Below are positions 17,102 to 24,950 of a stretch of DNA of 64,000 nucleotides, in pieces; the first letter of the stretch is position 1; each line of letters opens with the position of its first letter. The DNA is from an uncultured Holdemanella sp. (GTDB taxonomy: Bacteria > Bacillota_I > Bacilli_A > Erysipelotrichales > Erysipelotrichaceae). The notes under the pieces were generated by a model that was given only the letters and a program-made list of their open reading frames with translations, did no database searches and was not told the DNA's origin. The position numbers were made by a program, and so were the translations under genes. The stretch is from assembly GCF_934754935.1 (NCBI RefSeq), contig NZ_CAKVJB010000002.1, forward strand, positions 1-64,000, read 5' to 3'.

Positions 17102-17128
17102 AAAAGCGTGATTTTTCACGCCTTTTTA
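17101..17128 (+). terminator. Bidirectional terminator
   Basis: GCGTGA / TCACGC stem flanked by AAAAA and CTTTTT, between the convergent AIM24 and DtxR-type genes. Confidence 0.85.
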
Positions 17129-17524
17129 TTTACAACCATCACCCTTACAATCAATACAAGATCGAACACATTTATTGCCCTTTAATTTTTTGAAACTTTC
17201 TTCACTAATTGTATGTTCCATTCGACAAGCTTCTTCTTCTGCAAGAATCGGTTCTACACCTGCATGAAGCAATTGGTTTTTAAAATAAATATGTCTTTCA
17301 TAGACTTGACTAGCTTGTAATTGACCTTGCTCGGTAAAAAAGATATATCCCGTTTTATCTGTATAAATCAATTCTTTTTCTTTTAAGTCTTTTAAAGCAT
17401 GTGAAACACTCGGCTTAGAAAAACCTAAAGCTGCGGCTACATCAATAGCACGAACATTGTCTTGTTGAGACTTTAATACATATATTGTTTCTAAATAATC
17501 TTCCTGAGATTGTGTTAGCTGCAT
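17126..17524 (-). CDS. DtxR/MntR-type metal-dependent transcriptional regulator
   Basis: This 132-residue regulator has an N-terminal winged HTH (QEDYLETIYVLKSQ ... AAALGFSKPSVSHALKDL) and the metal-binding/dimerisation helices (ERHIYFKNQLLHAGVEPILAEEEACRMEHTISEESF) of the DtxR family. It probably senses Mn2+ or Fe2+ and represses metal uptake genes. The C-terminus has an unusual Cys-rich tail (CVRSCIDCKGDGC) that could bind an additional metal. The ATG at 17524 is preceded by GGAGGG. An imperfect dyad near 17538-17553 in its own promoter could be the operator. No metal transporter gene is adjacent. Confidence 0.88.
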   Translation of the reverse strand: MQLTQSQEDYLETIYVLKSQQDNVRAIDVAAALGFSKPSVSHALKDLKEKELIYTDKTGYIFFTEQGQLQASQVYERHIYFKNQLLHAGVEPILAEEEACRMEHTISEESFKKLKGNKCVRSCIDCKGDGCK

Positions 17525-17593
17525 TTCTATCCCTCCGGTTAGCTTAAACTTACCATAAAAGTATAACAAAATTTCACATAAGATTCAAAACTT

Positions 17594-17622
17594 TTGCACA
17601 AAAATTAAAGTTAATATACACT
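17594..17622 (+). promoter_or_regulatory. Promoter of the DUF1002 gene
   Basis: TTGCAC (17594-17599) and TACACT (17617-17622) are spaced 17 bp apart, ending 35 bp before the ATG of the secreted protein gene. Confidence 0.5.
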
Positions 17623-17657
17623 TATAAAGTATTGAAAAATAAAAGGAGAACAAAAAA

Positions 17658-18590
17658 ATGTTTAAATGCAATAAATTATTAGGCGCATCCCTTGCAGCCG
17701 TAATGAGCGTTTCAGCTTGTGCCACAAACGTATTCGCAATCGATACATCTGTCATTGATGAAAAATGGGGTAAACCAACCGTTGTATATGGTGGTGGTTT
17801 AAGTAATGATCAAATCCAAAGTACACGCGATCTATTCGATATTGAAGATACAAATAACGTATATGAAACAAGCGTTGATGCCAATGACTTATACAACTAT
17901 CTAGGAATTGCTGGTGGCGATACATCCAGCTTGATTTCAAGTGTTATGGTACAAAAACAAGATGCTGGAAAAGGTGTCAAAGTTAAGATCATCACAGAAG
18001 ATAACATCACAAAAATCACATCAAACCAATATGCCAACGCCGCTATCACAGCTGGTGTTAGTGATGTTGAAATTGATGTAGCTTCTGTTTCTAAAGTAAC
18101 AGGTGAATCTGCCTTAACGGGTGTTTATAAAGCTTTGGAAGCCAATGGTGAAACATTAGATTTAGATCGTACTCAAGTTGCTCAAGATGAGCTCGAAACA
18201 ACGAATGAAATTGCCGAAAACAATGCAGACAATTCTAATTTTGATTCAGGGCGCTTAGATCAAGCTATGGTTGAAATCAAACAAGAACTTGCCGAAATCA
18301 AGAAAAATCAAGGTAGTGCTGCAACTGCAGAACAAGTTGAACAAGTTGTAACCGATGCTTTAAAGAAATTTAATTTAAGTGATATCATCTCTCAAGATGA
18401 CATCGATAAATTGATTGAATTTGCCAAGAAATACCAAAATACTTCAGCCATCGATTCGCAAGAAGTATTAGAACAATTAAATAAATTGTCTGGTAATTTA
18501 AAAAATCAATTATCCGGCCTTATCAACAAAGCACAATCCGAAGGTTGGTTTGATAAGATCATCAACTTTATTAAAAGTCTATTTAACTAA
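17658..18590 (+). CDS. Secreted DUF1002 (YpuA-like) protein
   Basis: This 310-residue protein has a signal peptide (LLGASLAAVMSVSACATNVFA, cleavage near residue 27). The next ~150 residues match the DUF1002/YpuA pattern (VVYGGGLSNDQ, KVKIITEDNIT, AITAGVSDVEI, GESALTGVYKALE). The second half is a charged, probably helical region (QAMVEIKQELAEIKKNQ) and a short C-terminal amphipathic end. The function of the family is unknown; the location should be extracellular or envelope. AGGAG precedes the ATG. Confidence 0.85.
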   Translation: MFKCNKLLGASLAAVMSVSACATNVFAIDTSVIDEKWGKPTVVYGGGLSNDQIQSTRDLFDIEDTNNVYETSVDANDLYNYLGIAGGDTSSLISSVMVQKQDAGKGVKVKIITEDNITKITSNQYANAAITAGVSDVEIDVASVSKVTGESALTGVYKALEANGETLDLDRTQVAQDELETTNEIAENNADNSNFDSGRLDQAMVEIKQELAEIKKNQGSAATAEQVEQVVTDALKKFNLSDIISQDDIDKLIEFAKKYQNTSAIDSQEVLEQLNKLSGNLKNQLSGLINKAQSEGWFDKIINFIKSLFN

Positions 18591-18594
18591 AACA

Positions 18595-18618
18595 AGGAAG
18601 TCTTAAGCGACTTCCTTT
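18595..18618 (+). terminator. Bidirectional terminator
   Basis: GGAAGTC / GACTTCC stem with TTAAGC loop, then TTTTC. It serves the DUF1002 gene and, from the other side, the alcohol dehydrogenase gene whose stop it overlaps. Confidence 0.8.
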
Positions 18619-19793
18619 TCATTTGCCATACGATAAATTTCAAGCATATCCGTTTCATCCAATTCTTTAAATTTTCCAATTGTACGCGTATGCTCAAAAC
18701 TACACTTATAAGTCAATTCATACAATTCAGGCTCTGTACACTTACGTTTCAATAATTCCTGAATACTTGTAGGCATACCAATCGATTTAAAGAACTCTTC
18801 CATCTTTTCAATTGTATTTAAAGCACAAGATAATGTATCTGAATCATCCAAGCCAAACACACGATGACCTAACTTCGCAAATCGCGTTGGATTTTCCATA
18901 TATACATGTTTTGCCCAACTATCCCAAATTGCCGCGAGACCTGCTCCATGAGCCACATTAAACATACCACTCAATTCATGTTCTAATTGATGACAAGCCC
19001 AATCGCCTAGAGTTCGATCTCCTGTCATGCCATTATGCGATACACTACCAGCCCACATAACCTCGCTTCGAGCCTTTTCATTTGTAGGATCCTCTAAAAG
19101 AATCTTTGCGTTTGTAATGACTGTACGAACCAAGCTTTCTGCCATTTGATCCACCAAATCCAAAGTATCATAAGGTGTAAAATATCTTTCAAACGTATGC
19201 ATAATAATATCTGTACATCCACACATCGTTTGATACTTAGATACAGTATATGTTAATTCTGGATTTAAAATAGAAAATTTAAAGTACCCATATTCACTAC
19301 TCAATCCACGCTTCAGATTTCCATCCTCATTTGTGATGACACTCGAATTACTCATTTCACTACCTGTTGCTGATAATGTTAAGATACATCCCATCGGCAA
19401 AGCACCCTTTACCTTTTTCTTTCTTGCATAATAATCCCAGACATTACCTTCATTATAAACACCATACGCAATGCCTTTACTTGAATCTAATACACTTCCA
19501 CCACCAACAGCTAAAATGAAGTCAACGCCTTCTTCTTTACAAATTTGAATTCCCTCATTTACTTTTGAAAGTAATGGATTGGCAACTACACCACCACACA
19601 AACAATACGCAATATTTTCTTCATCCAATACTTTTTTCACTCGATCCAATAGACCCGACTTAATAGCACTTTGACCACCATAATGAATCAATACTTTCTT
19701 TGGATGAAATTCCTTTAAAATCTTTCCAACCCTTTTTTCTTCATCTTTACCAAAATACACTTTTGTAGGTGCATAAAACTTAAAATTTTCCAT
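18603..19793 (-). CDS. Iron-containing alcohol dehydrogenase (YqhD/BdhA type)
   Basis: This 396-residue group III alcohol dehydrogenase reduces aldehydes to alcohols with NAD(P)H. The N-terminal FYAPTKVYFGKDEEKRVG, the nucleotide-binding GGGSVLDSSKGIA and the Fe-ligand region (TDIIMHTFERYF ... CHQLEHELSGMFNVAHGAGLAA) are typical. The GGGS loop resembles the NADP-preferring YqhD/butanol dehydrogenase group. It probably regenerates NAD(P)+ during fermentation. It lies 11 bp downstream of the DUF308 membrane protein gene in the same transcript. Confidence 0.92.
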   Translation of the reverse strand: MENFKFYAPTKVYFGKDEEKRVGKILKEFHPKKVLIHYGGQSAIKSGLLDRVKKVLDEENIAYCLCGGVVANPLLSKVNEGIQICKEEGVDFILAVGGGSVLDSSKGIAYGVYNEGNVWDYYARKKKVKGALPMGCILTLSATGSEMSNSSVITNEDGNLKRGLSSEYGYFKFSILNPELTYTVSKYQTMCGCTDIIMHTFERYFTPYDTLDLVDQMAESLVRTVITNAKILLEDPTNEKARSEVMWAGSVSHNGMTGDRTLGDWACHQLEHELSGMFNVAHGAGLAAIWDSWAKHVYMENPTRFAKLGHRVFGLDDSDTLSCALNTIEKMEEFFKSIGMPTSIQELLKRKCTEPELYELTYKCSFEHTRTIGKFKELDETDMLEIYRMANEKEVA

Positions 19794-19804
19794 AATTACC
19801 CCTT

Positions 19805-20389
19805 TTAAATCCTTTTCATTGAAATAACTTCAACCAACAAACTAATACCTGCCACAATGAGATAGGCAGCCAAAATATAATTGATGACTAAAGCACTTTG
19901 GAAAGGCATTACCATAAAGATAATACCCAACAATAAATTGACCCAGCCTGTTAAACTTAAATAATTAGTATTGATCACTCTAAAGAAACTTAATCTAGAT
20001 CCCCAAGTGATTTTTTGAATTCCATTCACCAATAAGACAAACGCAAACAAGAATGTCAACGTACTTACTGTAATCGTTACTGGCATCGTAAACAATAAAC
20101 AGCCTAATAAGATATTCAAGATTCCACTTGCCAACCACATCGCATCTCTAAAGAAGAAAGTTGTTGTGATATACGAATAAATTTCACAAGCCCCCCAAAC
20201 AATCAAACCAATGGCTGCGATAATTTGAATGGTTGTGAATACTTTTTCTGGAAACGCAAAACATAAAATACCAATCAGAATCAAAACTACACTTAATATT
20301 ATACCTATTCTTTTAGTCTTTTTATACCTTTCATTCCATTGTCTTGTAAATTCATCAATATAATCATAATCTGAATCAAACCATTTCAT
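19805..20389 (-). CDS. HdeD-like DUF308 membrane protein
   Basis: This is a 194-residue polytopic membrane protein with six hydrophobic segments in three repeated pairs, each containing an internal LxGI(L/I) motif (ILIGILCFAFPE, ILLGCLLFTMPV, LLGIIFMVMPF). This repeat is typical of the DUF308/HdeD family, linked in enterobacteria to acid stress. The ATG at 20389 follows GGAG by 9 nt; the ATG at 20398 overlaps that SD and is less likely. It is co-transcribed with the downstream alcohol dehydrogenase. Confidence 0.82.
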   Translation of the reverse strand: MKWFDSDYDYIDEFTRQWNERYKKTKRIGIILSVVLILIGILCFAFPEKVFTTIQIIAAIGLIVWGACEIYSYITTTFFFRDAMWLASGILNILLGCLLFTMPVTITVSTLTFLFAFVLLVNGIQKITWGSRLSFFRVINTNYLSLTGWVNLLLGIIFMVMPFQSALVINYILAAYLIVAGISLLVEVISMKRI

Positions 20390-20538
20390 ACAAAACATCT
20401 CCTTTAACTGATTTCAGTATACCACCATTTTTAGCACTTTCAATGTCATAGTGCTAGACACATTTCAACATCTGTCTAATATTGTAAATTTATGTCATCA
20501 ATGATACACTTTTACTTGTCGAAAAAAGGAGATTTTAA

Positions 20539-21015
20539 ATGTTAAAAAAATACTTGATTGTGTTTTTTGTATCAATGGTACCACTGATTGAACTTCGTGG
20601 AGCCATTCCCATTGCCGCTGGAATGGGATTGCCATTTGTACAATATTATATAATTGCGATTATTGGGAATATGATTCCTGTTCCATTTATTTATTTCTTT
20701 GCAAGAAAAATATTAGTTTGGGGAGCTGATAAACCCGTTATTGGAAACTTTTTTACTTGGTGTTTAGAAAAAGGTGAAAAAGGCGGAAAGAAACTACAAG
20801 AAACAGCCGGAAAAGGATTATTTGTTGCCCTACTATTATTTGTAGGTATCCCATTACCAGGAACAGGCGCTTGGACCGGAACTCTTGCCGCAAGTATCTT
20901 AGACATGGATTTCAAATCAAGCGTATTCGCTGTTATGTTAGGTGTCATTCTTGCAGGTATTATTATGGCTTTGGCAAGCATGGGCTTATTTGGCGCACTT
21001 GGAGCACTATTCTAA
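20539..21015 (+). CDS. COG2426 small multi-drug export family membrane protein
   Basis: This 158-residue protein has four hydrophobic segments and the family's N-terminal SMVPLIELRGAIPIAAGMG motif (E and R inside the membrane), followed by a second half with GIPLPGTGAWTG. Members are annotated as small multidrug exporters or DedA/SNARE-like, with little direct evidence; actual transport is unproven. GGAG precedes the ATG. It is monocistronic, with a strong terminator. Confidence 0.82.
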   Translation: MLKKYLIVFFVSMVPLIELRGAIPIAAGMGLPFVQYYIIAIIGNMIPVPFIYFFARKILVWGADKPVIGNFFTWCLEKGEKGGKKLQETAGKGLFVALLLFVGIPLPGTGAWTGTLAASILDMDFKSSVFAVMLGVILAGIIMALASMGLFGALGALF

Positions 21016-21029
21016 TAGTGCTTTTTTCT
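21002..21029 (+). terminator. Terminator of the COG2426 gene
   Basis: AGCACTATT / AATAGTGCT stem with a CT loop, then TTTTTCTTTT; the stem overlaps the stop codon. Confidence 0.85.
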
Positions 21030-21035
21030 TTTACC

Positions 21036-21066
21036 CAAAAGAAAAAGGTTTGAAAAAAATCAAACC
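21036..21066 (-). terminator. Terminator of the corA-like gene
   Basis: GGTTTGA / TCAAACC stem followed on the minus strand by TTTTTCTTTT, immediately after the corA-like stop codon. Confidence 0.85.
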
Positions 21067-22005
21067 CTACTTAAACATATTGTGTCTAAAAAAGTATACA
21101 GTCGCAATCACGCATGCCAAAACAGCTACAAAGCTTGGGAACCACACAAACGGAAATGGCAGCTGCACATTCATTCCGTAGAAACCAAAAATAATATTTG
21201 GGATTGCCATGACGATTGTGATTACCGTTAATTTATTCATGACAATATTCATATTGTTAGAAATGATACTTGCGAATGTATCCATAGTTCCTGCCATTGT
21301 ATTTGAATAAATATTACACATCTCAATGGCCTGATGAATTTCAATCATGACGTCTTCTAACAAATCCTCATCTTCTTCATACAATTGAATTTGTTTTCCA
21401 CGCATAATTTTATTTAAAGTCACTTCATCCGATTTTAATGAAGTTGAAAAATATACCAATGATTTTTCTAAGCCTAACATTTCAATCAATTCATCATTTT
21501 CTACCGATTGATGTAAACGCGTCTCTGTACGACTTGATAAACGATCGATTTGGCGTAGACAAATTAAGAATCTTTGTGAAATACGCAAAGCTAAAAGTAA
21601 GAAGAATCGAGTTTTTAACCGCGTATCCATACCTTTGATTCTTCCTTGCGACATTTCTAAAATACTCCAGTTTTCATACAAACTAATTGTGACTACATAG
21701 CCTTTTAAGATCACAATACCAATTGGCAATGTAGAATAGGTTGAATCAATCGAATCATCATCTTCATTTTCCGCACTTGGATAGTCAAAAATAATCAACA
21801 ACTGTCTAAAATCATCATCATAATCCATATGCGAACTTTCTTCTTCATCCAGTGAAGATTTGACAAATTCAGGTAAAACACCAATTTGTTCAATCAAATA
21901 ATTTCTTTCTTCTTCCGTAGGTGCAACCGCATTGATCCAACAGCCTGGTTCTGGTTCTTGGATTTTACGTGTTCCATCTTCAAATGTTTTATAAAACTCT
22001 AACAC
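21067..22005 (-). CDS. CorA-type divalent cation transporter
   Basis: This 312-residue CorA family protein is a homopentameric Mg2+ (or Co2+/Ni2+) channel. Two C-terminal membrane helices (about 255-275 and 288-307) are joined by the signature YGMN loop (GFYGMNVQLPFPFVW). The N-terminal ~240 residues form the cytosolic funnel, with a long helix around SSRTETRLHQSVENDELIEML. The start is a GTG (22003-22005) preceded by AAGGAGG; no ATG is available nearby. The preceding ~125-nt leader contains a short open reading frame that probably senses Mg2+ (see 22025-22099). Confidence 0.92.
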   Translation of the reverse strand: MLEFYKTFEDGTRKIQEPEPGCWINAVAPTEEERNYLIEQIGVLPEFVKSSLDEEESSHMDYDDDFRQLLIIFDYPSAENEDDDSIDSTYSTLPIGIVILKGYVVTISLYENWSILEMSQGRIKGMDTRLKTRFFLLLALRISQRFLICLRQIDRLSSRTETRLHQSVENDELIEMLGLEKSLVYFSTSLKSDEVTLNKIMRGKQIQLYEEDEDLLEDVMIEIHQAIEMCNIYSNTMAGTMDTFASIISNNMNIVMNKLTVITIVMAIPNIIFGFYGMNVQLPFPFVWFPSFVAVLACVIATVYFFRHNMFK

Positions 22006-22024
22006 AATTTGTCCTCCTTATATC

Positions 22025-22099
22025 TTAAACGAAGACAAATTTCATGCCTCCGAACATATATTCTTTTCTATAATTAAAATAACTCGGGTCTGGAGACAT
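22025..22099 (-). CDS. Putative Mg2+-responsive leader peptide of corA
   Basis: A 24-codon frame in the corA 5' UTR begins with ATG at 22099, four nt after an AGGTGG SD, and stops 19 nt before the corA start. The peptide begins MSPDPSYFNYR, closely resembling the MEPDP start of the enterobacterial mgtA leader MgtL. There, alternating acidic and proline residues destabilise the translating ribosome when Mg2+ is low. The first codons (CATGTCTCC) can pair with GGAGGCATG later in the frame, or alternatively with the corA SD (GGAGGACA). Ribosome drop-off could therefore switch corA translation. The peptide and pairing are seen; the function is inference. Confidence 0.55.
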   Translation of the reverse strand: MSPDPSYFNYRKEYMFGGMKFVFV

Positions 22100-22101
22100 G
22101 T

Positions 22102-22131
22102 TTCCACCTACTTTCTACCACAAAACATTGT
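22102..22131 (-). promoter_or_regulatory. corA promoter region (extended -10)
   Basis: On the minus strand TGATACAAT forms an extended -10 (TACAAT near 22127-22132), with only a loose -35 upstream. It places the transcription start near 22120, about 115 nt ahead of corA and just before the leader frame. Confidence 0.4.
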
Positions 22132-22163
22132 ATCATATTCATGTCAATTTCTTGTAAATTTTC

Positions 22164-22193
22164 ACAAAAAAAATGACCAGTAAAAACTAGTCA
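22164..22193 (-). terminator. Terminator of the flavin-binding protein gene
   Basis: ATGACTAGT / ACTGGTCAT stem (one G-U pair) with TTTT loop, followed by TTTTTTTTG on the minus strand; overlaps the stop codon at 22187. Confidence 0.85.
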
Positions 22194-22642
22194 TAAGGTT
22201 TGTATTCCACTGTTTCCTTGTCGAAATCAATAAATAATTGGAATGCGTTACGATTTTCATCTTCATCCCAGATTTCAACAAACTTAGGTGTCACTTCAAT
22301 TAAAATTTCTGTATCTACATGTGAATATGCATTGTAGCTTTGCCACAAGAATTCTTTATATTTCTTTTCAAAAATACGACCTGGTTCATCAATCACTAAA
22401 CCTAAATTTTTAGCTGTACCTTCAACTTGTACACCATTAAAGCACATAGCTACTCTGTCATTTTTAAATAATTGTTGCGTCTTTCTAAAATTTTTGTCTG
22501 TCTTAAAATAAATTTTGTCGTTGTAGAAAACACAACTTACATTTCTTACCATAGGATAATCATCTACACAGCTAGCCAAAGCCATGATTTTATAATCTCC
22601 TAATTTTTCATCCATAATTTTTTTTGCTTCTAAAAGTTCCAT
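22187..22642 (-). CDS. Pyridoxamine 5'-phosphate oxidase-like flavin-binding protein
   Basis: This 151-residue split-barrel protein belongs to the PNPOx-like family, probably binding FMN or F420-like flavins. Family features are the N-terminal GDYKIMALASCVDDYPMVRNVS beta hairpin, the KIYFKTDKNFRKTQQL segment and VAMCFNGVQVEGTAK. The substrate is unknown. It is encoded 8 nt downstream of the riboflavin transporter gene and thus under the same FMN riboswitch, which supports a flavin-dependent role. Confidence 0.85.
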   Translation of the reverse strand: MELLEAKKIMDEKLGDYKIMALASCVDDYPMVRNVSCVFYNDKIYFKTDKNFRKTQQLFKNDRVAMCFNGVQVEGTAKNLGLVIDEPGRIFEKKYKEFLWQSYNAYSHVDTEILIEVTPKFVEIWDEDENRNAFQLFIDFDKETVEYKPYD

Positions 22643-22649
22643 TTTTATC

Positions 22650-23288
22650 CTAGCCTTTCATTACTAATATTAAAACAACAATTGACACAATAATAAATGC
22701 ACTCACAATCCCAACATCTTTTGTAAGAGTTTCATTTGTGTTTGATTGAGGAACAAATTGTGTATTTCTCAATGCGTTTACAAGTGGTTTATAAATCAAC
22801 ATCGCACATGCGGCATTCAATGCACACTTAATAATATTGAATGGAACAATACCTGGAAGTAACATGCCAACGACTGCACTTCTTGGCATTTGATAATAAA
22901 TTGGAGTAATAATATAGTTCCATAAAGTCATACTCAACGTACAACATACTGTTCCTAGTACCAAACCTACAATAGCTCCTTTTTTAGAATGTTTATATTT
23001 GTAGATGCAAGCTGCAACACATGCGAATGTACAAGTTGAAATTACATTCATTAAAACATCTAATAAGTTTCCTCCACGGAATACAATTTCTAAAAATGAA
23101 CACAATACACTCATAATAAATGATGTCATAGGACCATAGATAAATCCTGCGATCACAATAATGATATCTTTTGGATCATAGCTTAGAAAAGATACGGCGG
23201 GTACAATTGGAAATTGTATCAATAAATTTAAAACCATTGCCATCGCACTTAAAATTGCGATTGTTGTTAGTTTCTTTGTTGAACTCAT
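22650..23288 (-). CDS. ribU: ECF transporter S component, riboflavin-specific RibU
   Basis: This 212-residue, six-helix integral membrane substrate-binding component works with the energy-coupling ATPases and EcfT (not in the window) to import riboflavin. The N-terminal TTIAILSAMAMVLNLLIQFP, followed by FLSYDPKDIIIVIAGFIYGP, is typical of RibU (the substrate loop before helix 2). Riboflavin specificity is strongly supported by the FMN riboswitch in its leader. The flavin-binding protein gene lies in the same operon. Confidence 0.92.
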   Translation of the reverse strand: MSSTKKLTTIAILSAMAMVLNLLIQFPIVPAVSFLSYDPKDIIIVIAGFIYGPMTSFIMSVLCSFLEIVFRGGNLLDVLMNVISTCTFACVAACIYKYKHSKKGAIVGLVLGTVCCTLSMTLWNYIITPIYYQMPRSAVVGMLLPGIVPFNIIKCALNAACAMLIYKPLVNALRNTQFVPQSNTNETLTKDVGIVSAFIIVSIVVLILVMKG

Positions 23289-23315
23289 AAATCATCAATC
23301 CCTTCATATATCAAC

Positions 23316-23352
23316 TAAAAAACGTGCCTAAAGAAAATCCTCTAGGCGCGTT
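23316..23352 (-). terminator. FMN riboswitch expression-platform terminator
   Basis: AACGCGCCTA / TAGGCACGTT stem with one mismatch, then TTTTTAG on the minus strand, located between the aptamer and the ribU start. This is the terminator expected to form when FMN is bound. Confidence 0.8.
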
Positions 23353-23380
23353 TAAATATACAAAAGAATATATAAAAACA

Positions 23381-23485
23381 TCTTCTTCCATCCAGACTAT
23401 ACTGTCGCCACTGGAATTTCACCAGTTCCTGCAAAATGCTCGCGGGGTTTACCGCCGATAGGGAATTTCACCCAACCCTGAAGAT
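23381..23485 (-). ncRNA. FMN riboswitch (RFN element)
   Basis: On the minus strand the RFN core is clear: ATCTTCAGGG, GGGTGAAATTCCC, CGGCGGTAAACCCCGCGAGC, TGGTGAAATTCCAG, CGACAGTATAGTCTGGATG and a closing GAAGAAGAT. The 5' and 3' ends pair as P1. It controls ribU and the flavin-binding protein gene by transcription attenuation. Confidence 0.97.
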
Positions 23486-23518
23486 TTAATTTATGCAAAA
23501 TCAGTATACACTTATTTA

Positions 23519-23551
23519 GCGTAAAAAAAAAGAGCAAATTATTTGCTCTTT
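23519..23551 (-). terminator. Terminator of rnpB
   Basis: AAAGAGCAAA / TTTGCTCTTT stem, then TTTTTTTTTACG on the minus strand, 15 nt after the end of RNase P RNA. Confidence 0.85.
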
Positions 23552-23565
23552 ATGGTTTCTTAAAT

Positions 23566-23908
23566 CATAAGCCATGTTCTGTTCCACTTACGTGGTGACA
23601 GTCATTTATCTATAGCATAATGCTATCCAGCCTTCCTTTCGTTTCATTCCAGCCGGTTCCCCTACCAAATTTGGGTTTCTCGCTTGTGGGGTTTACCCGT
23701 TCCACCCTATACGTTTCCATATAGATTCGTCTCTGTGGCACTTTTAAAGTTTGTTTACATAGTTTCCCTTAGCAAACAAAACAGCCGTCAAGTAAAAACT
23801 TGCCTAGACTTATTGATTCATCTAGCACAAACACTACAATCATCACAGATTGTGCGAGCATGGACTTTCCTCTAACTATCTAAGTAGCCAGCGACTGTCG
23901 ATTTAATA
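23566..23908 (-). ncRNA. rnpB: RNase P RNA (bacterial B type)
   Basis: This is the catalytic RNA of RNase P, which matures tRNA 5' ends; about 343 nt. The conserved core GAGGAAAGTCCATGCTC lies near the 5' end, and GGGTAAACCCCACAAGCGAG and a 3' ACAGAACATGGCTTATG are present. TTAAATC near 23902 and GATTTAA near 23570 pair as P1. The boundaries are therefore good to a few nt. Its location next to gpsB matches the Bacillus arrangement. Confidence 0.95.
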
Positions 23909-23909
23909 C

Positions 23910-24251
23910 CTATTCTTCACTTTGATTGAATACAGCTTTTTCCAAACGTGCAATACGTTTTAAGATATCCACTGTGTTGCTGCTTCCATTCACAAAATCA
24001 GAATTTACTTTTTCATTTAAGTTTTCATTCTCACTTTGTAGTGCAAACAACTGTTGCTGCAACTCTTTAATTTTTTCTTCATAGCGAGTCACTGCAGCAC
24101 CTAATTCTTCTACTTTTTCATCGTATTTCTGATAGTCTTCAATGACCATATCTAGAAATTCATCTACTTCAGCCGGGGCATATCCCTTCAAGTCTACATG
24201 AAATTCTTTTTCATAAATTTCTTGAGCTGTCAAATTCATATCTGTTGCCAT
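23910..24251 (-). CDS. gpsB: Cell-division protein GpsB
   Basis: GpsB is a small DivIVA-like adaptor that shuttles PBP1 between division site and side wall; 113 residues. The N-terminal DivIVA domain (LTAQEIYEKEFHVDLKGYAPAEVDEFLDMVIEDY) carries the family's membrane/PBP-binding segment. A coiled coil (about 45-80) follows, and the C-terminal NTVDILKRIARLEKAVF is the GpsB trimerisation helix. The start has GGGGGA 9 nt upstream. It is divergent from recU-ponA, whose PBP1 is the known GpsB partner. Confidence 0.93.
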   Translation of the reverse strand: MATDMNLTAQEIYEKEFHVDLKGYAPAEVDEFLDMVIEDYQKYDEKVEELGAAVTRYEEKIKELQQQLFALQSENENLNEKVNSDFVNGSSNTVDILKRIARLEKAVFNQSEE

Positions 24252-24329
24252 ATATATAAGTCCCCCTATATCTACCTAAATATTATGAAGGTTTTAACAG
24301 AAAAAATCAACTCTGAGTTTTGAGTTTCA

Positions 24330-24358
24330 TTGAATGTTCACTCTTTTTCATATATAAT
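24330..24358 (+). promoter_or_regulatory. recU-ponA promoter giving a leaderless start
   Basis: TTGAAT (24330-24335) and TATAAT (24353-24358) are exactly 17 bp apart. The predicted transcription start (about 24365) coincides with the recU ATG at 24366, leaving no room for an SD. Confidence 0.75.
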
Positions 24359-24365
24359 GTTCCTG

Positions 24366-24950
24366 ATGAGCACTATTAAATATCCGAATGCAATTTCGAC
24401 CATAAATACAATGCAATCAAAGAGTTATAGTTCAAGAGGTATGCGTCTTGAGAATGATATAAATGACTCCAATAAATATTATCGGGAACTTGATAAAGCT
24501 TTGATTTATAAAAAGCCCACGCCGGTTCAAGTTGTTCATGTTGATTATCCGAAAAGACAACGTGCAAAAATTACCGAGGCTTATTATAAAACACCATCAA
24601 CAACCGATTATAATGGTGTATATCGAGGTAAATATATTGATTTTGAAGCAAAGGAAACGAAAAATAAAACAAGTTTCCCACTCTTCATGATTCACCCTCA
24701 CCAGATCAAGCACCTAAAAAAAGTTGTATTTCATGGAGGTATTGGTTTTTTTATCATTCGATTCAATTACCATAATGAAACCTATCTTGTAGATTCAAAG
24801 ATGCTCATAGATAAAATAGAAAATATAGATAAAAGTTCCATACCTTATACTTGGTTTCAAAATCATGGAACTCTTATTCAAGAAGGATTATATCCTAGGT
24901 TAGCGTATTTAAAAGTTGTAGATGAACTCTATTTCAAGGAGGATAAGTAA
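24366..24950 (+). CDS. recU: Holliday junction resolvase RecU
   Basis: RecU cleaves Holliday junctions and modulates RecA in Gram-positive bacteria. This form is 194 residues. SRGMRLENDINDSNKYY, KKPTPVQVVHVDYPKR, TTDYNGVYRGKYIDFEAKETKNKTSFPL (here given as the conserved metal-nuclease region) and YPRLAYLKVVDELYF align with Bacillus RecU. I chose the ATG at 24366: the peptide then starts MSTIKYPNAI, matching the MIRYPNG start of Bacillus RecU. The upstream codons lie inside the promoter. The mRNA appears leaderless. ponA begins directly after the stop. Confidence 0.93.
   Translation: MSTIKYPNAISTINTMQSKSYSSRGMRLENDINDSNKYYRELDKALIYKKPTPVQVVHVDYPKRQRAKITEAYYKTPSTTDYNGVYRGKYIDFEAKETKNKTSFPLFMIHPHQIKHLKKVVFHGGIGFFIIRFNYHNETYLVDSKMLIDKIENIDKSSIPYTWFQNHGTLIQEGLYPRLAYLKVVDELYFKEDK

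Noticed and set aside
22006..22186. M-box or Mn2+ (yybP-ykoY) riboswitch in the corA leader
   Set aside because: None of the conserved core sequences of these classes is present; the leader peptide explanation fits better.
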